This document shows, in pieces, positions 1 to 11,529 of a stretch of 64,000 nucleotides of DNA (the stretch's first letter is position 1; the number at the start of each line of letters is the position of its first letter). Source of the DNA: Spinacia oleracea (Eukaryota > Streptophyta > Magnoliopsida > Caryophyllales > Amaranthaceae); the NCBI RefSeq assembly GCF_020520425.1, contig NC_079492.1:103265157-103329156 (forward strand). The letters run 5' to 3'. The translations under genes and the position numbers were made by a program. The notes under the pieces are model-generated. The model was not told where the DNA came from. It searched no databases and saw only the letters and a list, made by a program, of their open reading frames with translations.

Positions 1-287
1 ATAAATAACTCATTGTGTCGTTGTTAGGCTTCCTATAACGACAATGTTCGGCACCAAAACCGAGCATGCTAATTAAAATAACTTTGAATGTCACACGGGC
101 AAAGATTTTCGAAAATATAAAAGAGTTCAGAGTGCACACACAATAGTCCAAATGTACTAGTCCGACTTAAGGGTAGTCATAAAGTGTCTAAAAGGCCAAC
201 TCATAAAATAAACTAATGTGTCTCCTACTCCATAATGTTAATATAGGGTCCCTGAATACCTACCCGTGATAGCCATCAAGGATCGCA
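1..287 (+). other. Leader stretch of outer element before the pol frame
   Basis: No gene recognised. The first 110 bases match the reverse complement of about 13300-13450 (shared words such as the one around gttcggcaccaaaaccgagc). This links the outer element to the non-autonomous inner one. Gag and protease coding would be expected upstream, outside the window. Confidence 0.5.
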
Positions 288-1934
288 ATGGAAGTGGCAT
301 ATCCTGAACATCCACTCCTAGAGGTCGCACAAACCCAAGAGATACATGCTCTGGGACACGACCCTCTACATTCTAAAAGGCCACTCGCCTCAAAGAGCTA
401 CACAATGCCAAAAGCCTCCCCCAACACACATGCTTTCGGGCTATTGTTTGGGTTAGAAAAGAAAAGAACATTGAGCAAAACAGAAATCATGGCATTGGCC
501 CTTCAAGATGAATTATTTGATCCCACTAAGCTGATCGCCCCATCACCCCTAAAGGTCGACCAAACCCAACAAGGGTGGCGCAAGACCTTCAAATGGACTA
601 ATGCTCGTGGAATGAAGTTCAAGATATCTGCGGGAGAAGGCCCAATGTGTGAAGAATCCGAGTCTGAATCCGAGTCTGAACCTAATAAAATTGTAATCCC
701 TCCCAAAACTAGTTTAGACCCGGAAATATCCACTCCGGCAGATCTTTTTTATGTAATGCTTCACGACTTTAATAAGATGAACAAAACTTTCGAGTATATG
801 CCGCTCAAAAATCCGAGTAGTAACGCAGAATGCCTCGCCACTAATGAGCACGAAAAAGAGCCAGAAGAAGAATATACCGAATTAATAAAAGTTGTAAATG
901 AACAAGAACTCAAAACCCCTATAATTGAGGACACAGAATCGGTAAATATTGGAACAGAAGAAAATCCTAAATCCATTAAGATTGGCCTCACCTTAACTCC
1001 CACTGAAAAAACCGATCTAATCTCCACTTTACGGGAATTCGAGGGTGTCTTTGCTTGGTCCTACAAAGACATGCCCGGAATAGATCGAGAAATCGCTGAG
1101 CATAGGATTCCGCTGGATCCCAAAATGACGCCAGTAAAACAAAAGCTACGACGGCTTAAACCGGAAATAGCCTTGAAAATAAAAGAAGAAGTCACTAAAC
1201 AATTAGACGCGGGCTTCATAAAGGTCTCCAACTACCCAGAATGGGTGGCCAATATTGTCCCCGTAGCTAAAAAAGATGGACGAGTGCGAATGTGCGTAGA
1301 TTTTCGAGATCTCAACAAAGCCAGTCCCAAAGATGACTTCCCCCTACCTCACATTGACATATTGGTAGACAACACAACGAAACATGCGCTTCTCTCCTTT
1401 ATGGATGGGTACGTAGAATATAACCAAATACTTATGGCAGAAGAAGATATGGAAAAAACAACCTTCATTACCCCTTGGGGTACATATTGCTACACGGTAA
1501 TGCCCTTTGGTTTGAAAAACGCGGGGGCCACCTATCAAAGAACAGCCACCACGTTACTTCATGACATGATAGACAAAGAAATCGAGGTCTATGTAGATGA
1601 CATGATCGTCAAATCTAAAGACCGGCGCGGTCACCTCCCGGCACTTAGGAAATTCTTCACCCGAATCCTAAAATATAACATGAGACTAAACCCACAAAAA
1701 TGTGTATTCGGGGTAACCTCCGGAAAATTACTAGGATATGTGGTTAGTACACGGGGAATCGACATTGACCCATCCAAGATTAAAGCCATTACCGAAATGC
1801 CCCCACCAAAAACTGAAAAACAGATAAGGGGTTTCCTAGGAAAGCTGCAATACATTAGTAGGTTCATTTCTAAGCTTACCATGACTTGCGAGCCAATATT
1901 TAAAAAATTAAGAAAAGAAGAAAAAGCCGAATAG
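288..1934 (+). CDS. Pol fragment: reverse transcriptase of the outer Tat-like element
   Basis: A 548-codon open stretch. Residues about 1-270 are a poorly conserved linker with a Ser-Glu repeat at about 125-133, encoded by gaatccgagtct repeats. Residues about 285-500 are a Ty3/Gypsy reverse transcriptase: HRIPLDP and KQKLRRLKPE lead in, followed by MCVDFRDLNKA, MPFGLKNAGATYQR and the catalytic YVDDM at about residue 435. The RT then leads into the connection domain (GYVVSTRGIDIDPSKIKAI) before a TAG stop at 1932-1934. Reading continues in the same frame past the stop (next entry), so the stop is a mutation and not a true end. The ATG at 288 is only the first in the open stretch; gag-pro-pol is normally one polyprotein. 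The role is copying the element's RNA to DNA in cytoplasmic particles; this copy is inactive. Confidence 0.9.
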   Translation: MEVAYPEHPLLEVAQTQEIHALGHDPLHSKRPLASKSYTMPKASPNTHAFGLLFGLEKKRTLSKTEIMALALQDELFDPTKLIAPSPLKVDQTQQGWRKTFKWTNARGMKFKISAGEGPMCEESESESESEPNKIVIPPKTSLDPEISTPADLFYVMLHDFNKMNKTFEYMPLKNPSSNAECLATNEHEKEPEEEYTELIKVVNEQELKTPIIEDTESVNIGTEENPKSIKIGLTLTPTEKTDLISTLREFEGVFAWSYKDMPGIDREIAEHRIPLDPKMTPVKQKLRRLKPEIALKIKEEVTKQLDAGFIKVSNYPEWVANIVPVAKKDGRVRMCVDFRDLNKASPKDDFPLPHIDILVDNTTKHALLSFMDGYVEYNQILMAEEDMEKTTFITPWGTYCYTVMPFGLKNAGATYQRTATTLLHDMIDKEIEVYVDDMIVKSKDRRGHLPALRKFFTRILKYNMRLNPQKCVFGVTSGKLLGYVVSTRGIDIDPSKIKAITEMPPPKTEKQIRGFLGKLQYISRFISKLTMTCEPIFKKLRKEEKAE

Positions 1935-3089
1935 GATGAACAATGCCAAACTGCCTTCGATAAAATCAAAGAATACCTAAGCAAACCACCCGTCCTTTCC
2001 CCTCCTTTGCCCGGAATTCCTTTACGTCTATACCTCACCGTCACGGATACTGCAGCGGGAGCTATGCTCTCATAGTGTGTACATGGATCCGAGCGAGCCA
2101 TTTGCTACTTGAGCAAGAAGTTCATACAGTACGAGACGAGATATACAGAACTTGAGAAAACCTGCCTCGCCCTCGTTTGGGCGTCCAAAAAACTCAGACA
2201 TTACCTATTAGCCCACACCGTTCATATAGTGTCACAACTAGATCCCTTAAAATACATGTTCGAAAAGCCCGCACTAAACGGTCGCTTATCCAGATGGCTG
2301 GTCATGCTCTCAGAATTCGATTTAAAATTCATGCCAGAAAAAACAATCAAAGGAAGAGCGGTAGCCGAATTTCTGGCCGAACATGCTACGAATGAGGAAA
2401 CCACGGAAGCTTACCTCCTCGCTGACGAGGAACTTCTGATGGTACGAGACGACTATTGGACAGTATACTTCGACGGAGCATCCAATCAAAAGGGATGCGG
2501 TGTCGGAGTTCTCCTAGTCAGTCCCGAAGGGGCCCATATACCAATTTCCGTCAAACTTGACTTCGAGGCCACAAACAACGCCGTCGAGTATGAAGCCTGC
2601 ATAGTCGGGCTAGAGGCCGCGGTTAGCCTCGGAGTCAAACATTTACAAGTCTTCGGGGATTCTCCCCTAATAATCAACCACATATTCAAAAGATGGAAAG
2701 TCCGAAGCACTAGTCTCTCAAAATATCAGGCTCACTTAGACCAAATAGTTGAGTAATTTGAAAAAATCGAGTATACATACTTACCAAGAGACGACAACCA
2801 ATTCACGGATGCACTAGCAAAGTTAGCTTCGATGCTCAACATCCCGAGTGAGTGGGACGGAATGACCCTTCGGGTCGAACGAAGAAAAGAGCCGGCTTAT
2901 TGCTGTGCCATAGACTCCGAACCTGAAAATACCGAAGAAGAACCATGGTATACGGACATCCTTTGTTATAAAACAAGTGGGGAATTTCCCCCAGACACCT
3001 CCCCGCGAGCACAAAAGGCCCTGCGCCTCCTCGCGTCACAATATAGCATAATCTTTGAGAACTGTACAAATACACGCCAAATAAAATAA
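1935..3089 (+). pseudogene. Pol fragment: RNase H plus second (Tat-type) RNase H, broken by stops
   Basis: Same frame as the RT, interrupted by TAG at 2073-2075, TAA at 2754-2756 and a stop at 3087-3089. The first part is the RT-linked RNase H (AICYLSKKFIQYETRYTELE, then ALVWASKKLRHYLL). From about 2455 comes a second RNase H: YFDGASNQKGCGVGVLL, then TNNAVEYEACIVGLEAA and VFGDSPLIINH, with candidate acidic catalytic residues D, E and D. From about 2790 the PRDDNQFTDALAKLASM tail closes that domain. A duplicated RNase H of this kind is known for the Tat clade of plant gypsy elements. Three stops mean no full polyprotein can be made. Confidence 0.85.
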
Positions 3090-3097
3090 AGTTACTC

Positions 3098-4189
3098 TGT
3101 GTTCACCAAAACCAAGCCCAAAGACTAATGGAAGAATACCATAACGGCGTGTGTGGACCTCATATGAACAGCAAAATGCTATCCCGAAAAATATCCCGCT
3201 CAGGATATTATTGGACCACCATGGAAACCAATTGCCATCACTTTGTGAAAACCTGCCCAAAATGCCAAATTTTCAGTAACCTTAACCATTTACCTCCCTC
3301 ATAACTATACACATTCACTTCCCCATGGCCCTTTTCTACCTGGGGGATAGACATAATTGGCTAAGTAACACCCACAGGTGTAGGGGGACACGAGTACGTT
3401 TTAGTCGCAATCGATTACTTCACTAAATGGGTAGAGGCAGTCTCCTACGCGAAATTAACGGCCAAGCATGTAGCTCTCTTTCTCGAAAAGAACATATTCT
3501 GTCGGTACGGGGTTCCACACGAAATCATAAGCGACCAAGGTTCCCACTTTAGGGCCGAAGTCCAAGACCTACTCGAAAAATATCATGTCAAACATCATAA
3601 ATCCTCTCCCTACAGGCCGCAAATGAACGGCGCGGTAGAGGCGGCCAACAAAAACATTAAAGTCATAATTGAAAAAATGGCCGAAAACTATAGAGACTGG
3701 CCCAATAAATTACACTTTGCATTATGGGGTTATCGAACCTCAATCCGCACCTCCATTGGGGTAACACCTTACTCCTTGGTATACGGAATGGAAGCAGTCC
3801 AACCAATCGAGTTGGAAATTCCCTCCCTCCGGATCGTCCTAGAAAGCAAGCTACCCGAGGCCGATTGGGTTCAAGCTAGGTACGACGAGCTCGTCCTTTT
3901 AGACGAATGGAGGTTGAGAGCTTTACATCACGTGCAAGTGTATCAAAAGCGTATCGCAAGGCAATTCAATAAAAGAGTCAAACCTCGAAATATCAAAGAA
4001 GGTGATTTCGTGTTAAAAGAGGTCCGTGCACCTACCACGGACCCCCGAGGAAAATTCCGGCCTCATTGGACCGGACCATACTTTGTTAAAACCATCCTAC
4101 TAGGCGGTGCAGTCCAACTGGCTGACATAGATGGAGCGGAATTCGCTAACCTCACGAATTTAGACCAATTGAAAAAGTATTATATTTAA
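3098..4189 (+). pseudogene. Pol fragment: integrase of the outer element, frameshifted
   Basis: This lies in a different frame from the RNase H part, so there is an indel between about 3089 and 3130. The zinc-binding H2C2 module is visible (HHFVKTCPKC near 3240). The catalytic core follows with WGIDIIG (first D), IISDQGSHF (second D) and MNGAVEAANK (E), i.e. the D,D-35-E triad. TAA stops at 3302-3304 and 3362-3364 break it. The C-terminal stretch is open from 3623 to 4189 and carries the GPYFVKTI region typical of the gypsy integrase tail, with a natural-looking end at 4187-4189. Integrase inserts the element's cDNA in the nucleus; this copy cannot work. Confidence 0.88.
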
Positions 4190-4741
4190 TAAAGTTCAGT
4201 CCGGAGTTAAGGCATTTAATAATACACATTAAACTCATAAGCAAGCATTCTGCACACTACTCTAACAAAATGGCATAAGACTCACTAAAATAAAAAAACG
4301 AAAAGCTCGCAAGAACATAGTTTCAACGCCCAAGGCTGGGCGCCATTATTTTTCACGCCCAGACCTGGGCGCCGATCTTTTCCAACGCCCATACCTGGGC
4401 GTCATTCTCTTCTGCCACCAGTCCTCCCGCTTCTGCAAGTGTTCGTACTTCTTTCTCGAATTATCAAAAGAATCATGAACACTTAGGGGGGTAGCAGACG
4501 TGTAATAAACACCCTTTTCAAAAAATATATAATTAGAACTACGCACGACCTGATTCTTACAAAGATACGTAGGCAATCCTTATCAAGGATTCGGTCCGAT
4601 AAAAAAAAAGGGAATAATAAAGTCATGGAACACATCAAGAAGAAAAGATACTACGAGGGCACTATACCCCGACCCATGCACGAGTAAGGCTAAAAGTCCA
4701 AATAAAACAAAAAAGGGGTAGCCACAGGAGTCTATGAAGGT
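4190..4741. repeat. Post-pol spacer of outer element with three CGCCCAG palindromes
   Basis: No coding sequence recognised. Three imperfect palindromes of the form CGCCCA-N4-TGGGCG occur at about 4327-4344, 4356-4373 and 4386-4402. The stretch around 4545-4600 matches the reverse complement of about 10920-11000 in the inner element, so this spacer is a shared family region. Confidence 0.6.
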
Positions 4742-4746
4742 ACAAG
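4742..4746. repeat. Target-site duplication, left copy (ACAAG)
   Basis: ACAAG directly precedes the LTR at 4747 and recurs at 15987-15991 directly after the LTR ending at 15986. A perfect 5-bp duplication is normal for gypsy integrases and fixes both ends of the inner element. Confidence 0.95.
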
Positions 4747-6263
4747 TGTGAGGGGGTCGAAAAAGAACGAGGCTAATGCATGACCTCGTCCCTCGTGGGT
4801 GTGACGATTCTTTTTTATTCAATCAAGTGTAATTATATTTCCTGTGAGTTTACACCCAATTGACTAGTAATATAGGAATCGCCATTCAGTTTTTAACGAC
4901 AATGAGAAAAACTGACAAAACCCGGTTATCGTGACATAAAGGGAGTGCAATTATGTTTGACCACGATGGCCGTAGGTTCCCTTGTGATCCCTGGTGTGGG
5001 GATCTCTCAACATACACCCGCAAGGTAGAGATTGAGGGTTCGGGGGACTGTAACTACCGAGAGGAGTACTCGCTCTTCGATAACTCCAGAGGCAGGATAT
5101 CCTTACTAGCTCAACATAAATAATTGAAGGGACATGCATTAACTATTAAACTAATCTGAGTTGATTTTAGCAATATGCAACATATAATACTATATCGATC
5201 GCGATTATCTGATTTAGATCGCATTAAGGGACCTAGCATGATAATCCAATTTTCCAAAAATATTATATTTGTTAGGCGTGATAGAACAATCAGATTTAGT
5301 TAGTTTAACAGTTCATAAAAAGGGCGAGGAAAGCAATTAAATAATCGAAAAGGGACACATTACGACGCACCCTTGAGAGGTGCGTCACGGTTCTCAGAAA
5401 ACTAACCACTTTGACTTTGCTATTTCTCCTTTTTATTTAACGAATCTCAAATTATGGGACAGGATACGTTCTGTTTGATTTATGGATCGATTGCGACAGA
5501 ACGCGTGAACAATTTCGCAGCGAGAGGCTTAGGCTAAGGGTTGGAGTCAATACTCAGAATATGAATTGTGTGTTGTGTGTGTTTTCATGTCGAATTTGGG
5601 GCTGTATTTATAGGGAAGAGTTCGTGGAAAGATAGAATTGCAGAGTTCTAATCCACAAAGAATTAGGAAAAAACACGTACCCAGGTATTTTCAGCCCCCA
5701 GCTCTGGGCGTCAAAGATTTCGGCGCCCAGCACTGGGCATTGAAAATAGGACCCATGCAATTTCAGCGCCCAGGGGTGGGCGTTGAAATTGATGTTTGAG
5801 CTGTTTTCTTAGTCAGATTCGGATTCCTGAAATCCGTAGTGTTTGAGACTTAATCGAGTCTTTTATTGCGTATCAATTTCATGACGGAATGCGTCTGGGC
5901 CCGTTACGAACTCTAGGCTCGTTAGGATTTTAATTAATACGTAACTCTTATTTCCGAATCATATTAGGAATAGGATTCTTGCAGTTTTCTATCTCATTTA
6001 GGATTTATGTTGGAGTGCAACACCTAATTCTGACAGGTTTCTATCTTTTATGACTTGCCACTTTTAGAAGCTACCCTTTACGGCAGTTACTATTTTTAGC
6101 AAGTTTCCATAAATAGCAGGTTTCTATAAATAGCAGGTTTCGGGTGAAATGAAAGGGGAATTGAGATTCGTTATTTTATAGGAGATGCGTTGTCAAGTGG
6201 AGATTTATGCTTTCATCATCGAACCTTCCCTTTCGGGAATGGGGACAAAAGTAGGTGTCTACA
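4747..6263 (-). repeat. 3' LTR of the inner element
   Basis: 1517 bp, with TG...CA ends on both strands. On the minus strand a TATA box CTATAAATA lies at 5605-5613. Three CGCCCAG-type palindromes lie at about 5695-5711, 5722-5740 and 5767-5783. The other copy is 14470-15986. Confidence 0.95.
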
Positions 6264-6278
6264 GTTAGCCCCCACTTT
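6264..6278 (-). promoter_or_regulatory. Polypurine tract of the inner element
   Basis: Read on the minus strand, AAAGTGGGGGCTAAC directly abuts the LTR start TGTAGACACC. The same tract precedes the outer element's 3' LTR at 30553-30567. It primes plus-strand DNA synthesis and fixes the element's orientation. Confidence 0.88.
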
Positions 6279-6786
6279 GACTGAGTCTTGGAGTAAGACG
6301 ATGGTCAAAGTATTAGACGGAGTGCGTCACACAAGCCATGGTGTATGTGACCTGTTTTGCGAGGGTCTCACGAGCCCCCGAGTAATAACATTTGACTTAA
6401 GGGTTATCACTTTGAATTGTCGACATATCCCTCATGTGTCATTGGGATTTGTCAACGGATAGTATAAAATACTCCCTCACTTTGTCATTGGAAGTATCTA
6501 AAGAGGCGTAGAAACTCCCTCACTTTGTCATTGGGAGTAGCTAAGATGTTTTCGAAATCAAAGCTATAAAGTGTAATTGGGACTGGCCAAGCCCAACCAT
6601 GAGGTAAATTTTTTTTTAAAGATTCTCATTTTCAGGGCTAGCTAAACGAGAAAACCCCCTTGTTTTTATGGGACGTAAAACGAAGGAAAATCCAGCACAT
6701 CGCTCTTTTTTGGAAAAAACGGAAAACCAATCCTTTTAATTTTTGGAAAAGGGAAAACCAGAAAAAGTTATCGCTGCAGCGACTTA

Positions 6787-7345
6787 GGACCTGCGCGGTT
6801 AGTGACGCAGACCCCGCCGGCTAAAGATGGCAAGCCTGTCCGCTAAGGGTGGACACCCCGTCCGATAGAAGTGGACGAATCTGTTTTTGAAATTTGAAAA
6901 TAAGGACCTACGCGGCTTGTGACGTAGACCCCGCCGGCTAAAGATGGCGAACCTGTCCGCTAAGGGTGGACACCCCGTCCGATAGAAGTGGACGAATCTA
7001 TTTTGAAATTTGTTTGTGCTTTTTGAAAATAAGGACCTACGCGGTTTATGACGTAGACCCCGCCGGCTAAAGATGGCGAGCCTGTCCGCTAAGGGTGGAC
7101 ACCCCGTCCGATAGAAGTGGACGAGTCTGTTTTGAAGTTCGGTTGTTTTTTTTTTTGAAAATAAGGACCTACACGGTTTGTGACGTAGACCCCGCCGGCT
7201 GAAGATGGCGAGCCTATTTTGAATTTAAAGACTTTATTTTTCGAAAACTGAGGACCTGCGCGGCTAGTGACGCAGACCCCGCCCGCTGAAGGTGGGCGAA
7301 CCCTGTCCGCTAAGGGTGGACGCCCCGCTCGCTGGAGGTGAGCGA
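6787..7345. repeat. Tandem array of ~90-130 bp units with short dyads (inner element)
   Basis: Units start near 6787, 6903, 7033, 7164 and 7252. Each opens with GGACCTRCGCGG...GACGYAGACCCCGCC, followed by short hairpin-forming pieces such as GTCCGCTAAGGGTGGAC and GTCCGATAGAAGTGGAC. The same units, reverse-complemented, recur in the outer element at about 29713-30110. Open frames seen here on the minus strand only translate the repeat. Confidence 0.85.
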
Positions 7346-10300
7346 ACCTGAATTCGTCTTTTCGATTTGGGATTTGCGTGTCGCGATCTTGCCCGATTGA
7401 GGTGGGCAAGTCCCTATTTCGTTTTTTTCTTGTGATTTCTTTTGAGAATTTCTTTTTATTCATTCTTATAGGAGCGAATTCTTCCGAGGGATGCTCGGAT
7501 TTAGTTGCAACCTGAATGTGGGTTGACAATGTGTTTAGATGGACCATAGTCTCGTGGTCATCTTCCTTCATGGTTTTGAGCTAGTCCTTACGGCTCAATT
7601 TTGCCACTACCTGGGTCCTTGATTGGGGGACCATGTATAAGTATCAACGGCGACCTTTGTCTTGAGTTCGTAAACCGGTTCTTTTTCTTTTGAATTATCC
7701 AAACACGGGACTTTGTACAGCGTAGTCTGGGAATATTGTTTTAACTTTGCATACCTTTTCCTTTTTTTTTGAGATATATTTTTTTCTTTCGAGCCACCAA
7801 GTACTCGTGCTTGGCGGTCAGTTCTTGTCAAAGAGTTTCTTTGGGGATACGCATTTTGTAATGTCCTTGATTGTGTTTGGGATCGTGCTCGTAAGTGCGA
7901 GCGATCTTCGTAGTGGTGTGCTACTCTTGACAAAGTCGTGAGGTGCAACTTTCAGTAAGGAATTTGGCAATTTTCGAGTCAAATGGATGCGGCAGGGCCC
8001 AATAGAAATTAGGGCCTTTTTTGAGCCTGGGTTCATTTTCGGCGCCCAGGCCTGGGCGTTGAAATAATTCACGCCCAGGTGGGGCGTTGAAAGTGTTATT
8101 TGGGCTGGTCTTTTGATGACACAGTTGGCCTCTTGTTCATTCGTTTATTTCACTTGGAAGTTCTATGTATTCTCTTGTTTTTTTTCTTTATTTTTAGAAC
8201 GTGATGATTTTTTTGAGAAGCCGTAGCCGATTGGTGGACTACGGTGCTTGTCGCTTTGGGGCGATTATTTTAAGGAACTGTTGCTCTTAAGGCGTACAGT
8301 TATTGCGATAGTTGGGCGAGTCTATATGGCCCGAGGAACATACCTTGAGGCGTAAGACTTTGACCGCTCTTGTTGTTGCATATTTTTCCTTTTGAACGTG
8401 TTCGTGAATGTTCGATACTTAGAATGATGATATGTACGTGCGAACGAGCGTTCATAGAATGGCCGTTGTGTGCGGTTCCATTAATCGGTTTGCTTGAGTT
8501 GTTTTTTTTTTTTTTTGAGCAACGACTGATTTTGAATAGTTTGCTTAGAAGCTTGATAGGGTTCAGGCCCATTCATGAAGTGGGCTCAAACATCGTGCCC
8601 TTTCGATTGTTCAAACATTTGCTTCGAGATTTTTTTTTTATTTTGCTATGGTTGTTTCGTAGCTTGGAGCTCCCAAGTATGCATGTTGGGATGCTTTCCT
8701 TTTGGCGTACGATTTTTGTAGGTTCTTTCGAGAAAGATGCCTTGGGGTTTCGCTCGTGTAGGTGCGAGCTATCCCTTTCGTGGTAGGTAATATTTTGCTA
8801 CCTTTAATCCTTAATGTAGAAGTCGTGTGGCTTGCATTTTGAATTTGGGCGATAAGTAGTCTTTGCCTCTTTTACACGTGCTCTTGGTCGTGCCTACATT
8901 AGTGCAATATACCTTACTCTTCTTTTAGACTTGTACCGTGGGACGGTTGAACTTATGGTGCGACGTAGGCTTGTGTGGCCTAACGGCGTGTCTTAGAACA
9001 TTCCTCCAGGTGTTGGGATTTATTATTTTTTGCATTGGAGTACTTCATCATGCCTCGTTCATGTGTTCGAACAAGTGTAGCATCTTCTGCGTGGGCTTGC
9101 ACGGCTTATTACTTCGTTCGATGCGAGGATTCATAGGTGTTTCTTCCCCTTTTTTTTTATCTGGGCAAAACTTGGCTAGCAGAAAGATTCAGCGCCCAGG
9201 CTGGGGCGTTAAAGATATCGGCGCCCAGCTCTGGGCGTTGAAAATGATTTCTGGGTATAATTTGACAGTTCTTATCCTTGATTTTTTTCTTTCGCTTTTG
9301 CTTTGGAACGAGGTAGACTGTGTAACGGGCGCTTGTAGGGCGAGCGTTATGTGCAGTAGTTTGATCGGAGTTTTGGTGACTCGCGATTTTCAGTTACCCT
9401 TGTTATTGGGGTGACTTTATATATTCTAAGTAGCGCTTAGAATTTGGGAGGGGTTGTAGCCATTCTAAGGTTCGTTTTACATGATTAGACCTTAGGATCG
9501 TGCCCCTATGATGTATGTATAGCATTAGCGTCGAGAATTTGCGATAAAATCGTCATTTCGAGCATTTTTAGAGTGTTTTTCTCAAGCCTCCAACTGTAGC
9601 TACGGGATTGGCTTGGTGCTATAATGCCTTGCATACGTTTTTATGCATTCATGGTGACATGGATCATGAATAGTTTGAACCAGACTCGTTTAGTGCGAGG
9701 TACGTTCGAGTAGTGATCTGCTACTTCTCTTGTAAATGTTGTATTATGCGACATTGTCATGGTCAAGGTAGTCACATGTTGAAGTATGCCTTGACCAAAA
9801 GCTAGGTGCCTTTCTTTACCCATAATCATATTTAGAAATCTTTTTGACTCACTTGCAATATCGAGATAAACACATACTTAGCTTTAAACCAACGACACTT
9901 TATTATGTTCGAAAAAGTATAAGAAAAATATTTGAAAAATATTTAAAATCCGAATCCTACTGTGTACAATCCGAGGTGTCCTAAGCAAGTTGACTTATAG
10001 AAGGGTTCGTACAGGATTATATGAGTGAATCAGAATACTGTAACGATTTTTGGAATGCTGTCTAAGGATTTGCTGGAAGCTAGGGTGTAGGCGTCAAGAT
10101 ATACTTGTGCCCGTTTGGCATATGCTTTAGGCTTTTAAGGCCATCTTTTCCAGAATTGCGGGAATATAAACCGTTTTCAAATTGACTTAGATTTACCTGG
10201 TGTATGTCCGTACAAAAGGTCAAGGTATACCTAGTTCTCTCCCTAGCTCTTTCATTTCAATTTTTAGCCCCCAGTTGTTGTTATGTCTCCCCATTAATGA

Positions 10301-10500
10301 TGCTTTCAGATTTCGATTTTAGATGCCCGTGTCACATGTCTGAGTAGGGTGAGCCTTGGTTAGGTGTCCAGTCCTATTGACAATGTCTGATTTTTTTCAA
10401 AGGGGATTAGCAAGCATTCGAATTACCATGAACGGGTGCCCTGAGTTCGAAGAAACAATGGGGCAATGCCATAGAACAATTCTCTTTTTTTTTGCAAGCT
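7346..10500. other. Inner-element interior, no gene recognised
   Basis: Low-complexity T-rich stretches and a few short open frames on both strands without recognisable motifs. Paired CGCCCAG palindromes occur at about 8041-8060 / 8071-8088 and 9191-9210 / 9220-9240. A polypurine-like tract (minus-strand GGGGGCTA) lies at about 10266-10274. Nothing else is supported. Confidence 0.5.
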
Positions 10501-10524
10501 TACTGTCTTTACTACTTGTTTGGC

Positions 10525-10608
10525 GATTATGACTATGTCTAGTGGTGAAAGAAGGTCTTTAAGCGAATGACTATGTCTAGTGGTGAAAGAAAGTCTTTAA
10601 GTGAGTTA
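10525..10608. repeat. Two-copy tandem repeat, ~42 bp
   Basis: The block GACTATGTCTAGTGGTGAAA followed by GAAGGTCTTTAAGCGAAT occurs twice in succession with few changes. Confidence 0.8.
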
Positions 10609-11280
10609 GTTCGCTTTTAGGGAGGGTCAAGTTGAGTACTTTAGAGGTCATGGATGCTTGCGCTAGCCCCCATTCAATTGAGGCAAAGCGATCTTTTGAG
10701 TCTTGGCTAAGTGCCTAGGAGTGTGAGTGCTCCTTCTGGCAAGGGTACGTGCCCTTATTATTTTTCGATGTGTGCTCATTAATTTTGGCACCTTGATGAC
10801 TTGGATTTTTCCTTTGACTTAAATTTTTCTTTCGACTTGGGTTGCAAGTAATTAAATTTCAATAAGGGACTCTGTTTCTTATTCTTGTTATTCTATAGGC
10901 TTTAATATTTTTGCAAATTGGTTGGACCGAATCATGGATTGCCTACGTATCCGCCTTAAATAGATTTAATTTGGAATCAGGTCTTGCGTAGTTCTTAGCC
11001 TAGAAAATGGTTTCTTAGAATGCCGAATTTGATAAGTATGTTCTGAGGTGGAAACATATTATTTGAAACGGTAGAATAAGTGAAGTTTATTATTATTTTA
11101 ATCTGTTGCCTTGCCGTAAGCCAAAAATTTGTTTTATATATTTTTTTTGAGTACATGTATTTTTTTGTGGTACGTATGTCTGAATACGTGCTGTACCCCC
11201 CAAGTGTTCGTTATTTTTCCGAGCATGTGCGGATAAAATGACGAGCACTTCTGGACAAAATTTGACAAGCAAAGAGATTC

Positions 11281-11330
11281 AGCGCCCAGGATGGGGCGTT
11301 ATAGACTTCGGCGCCCAGCTGTGGGCGCTG
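11281..11330. repeat. Paired CGCCCAG palindrome cassette
   Basis: Two palindromes about 30 bp apart (about 11281-11300 and 11310-11330), in the same arrangement as at 9191-9240, 13605-13653, 29391-29440 and 31033-31081. Confidence 0.75.
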
Positions 11331-11529
11331 AAAATTATTTCTGGGCGGATCTTTTTGGTGCGCTGAATGCTTCTTTTTTCTTTTTAGACTAACTTTAGAA
11401 GCGCTTTGCGAAGTTCCTTTTTTATTATTTATTACTTTTTTGTACTTTTCATTTGTCTTCTTTTTTTTTTACTCGTGACTCAAGACGGTTTGAAAGATGG
11501 GTTGAATGAGATAGGATAATTTGTATGGA

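Noticed and set aside
503..1027. Minus-strand frames opposite pol (Ser/Asp-rich)
   Set aside because: Shadows of the pol frame; the Ser-Asp run is the complement of the Ser-Glu codon repeat.
6264..6285. Primer-binding site at the left LTR of the inner element
   Set aside because: The sequence does not start with TGG; it is the complement of a polypurine tract, and a good tRNA-Arg site is found at the right LTR instead.
6787..7345. CRISPR-like array
   Set aside because: This is a plant nuclear retrotransposon; units lack the repeat-spacer pattern and are near-identical throughout.
7089..7571. 160-codon minus-strand frame in the inner element
   Set aside because: It translates the tandem repeat; the apparent protein repeats follow the DNA units and match no gag motif.
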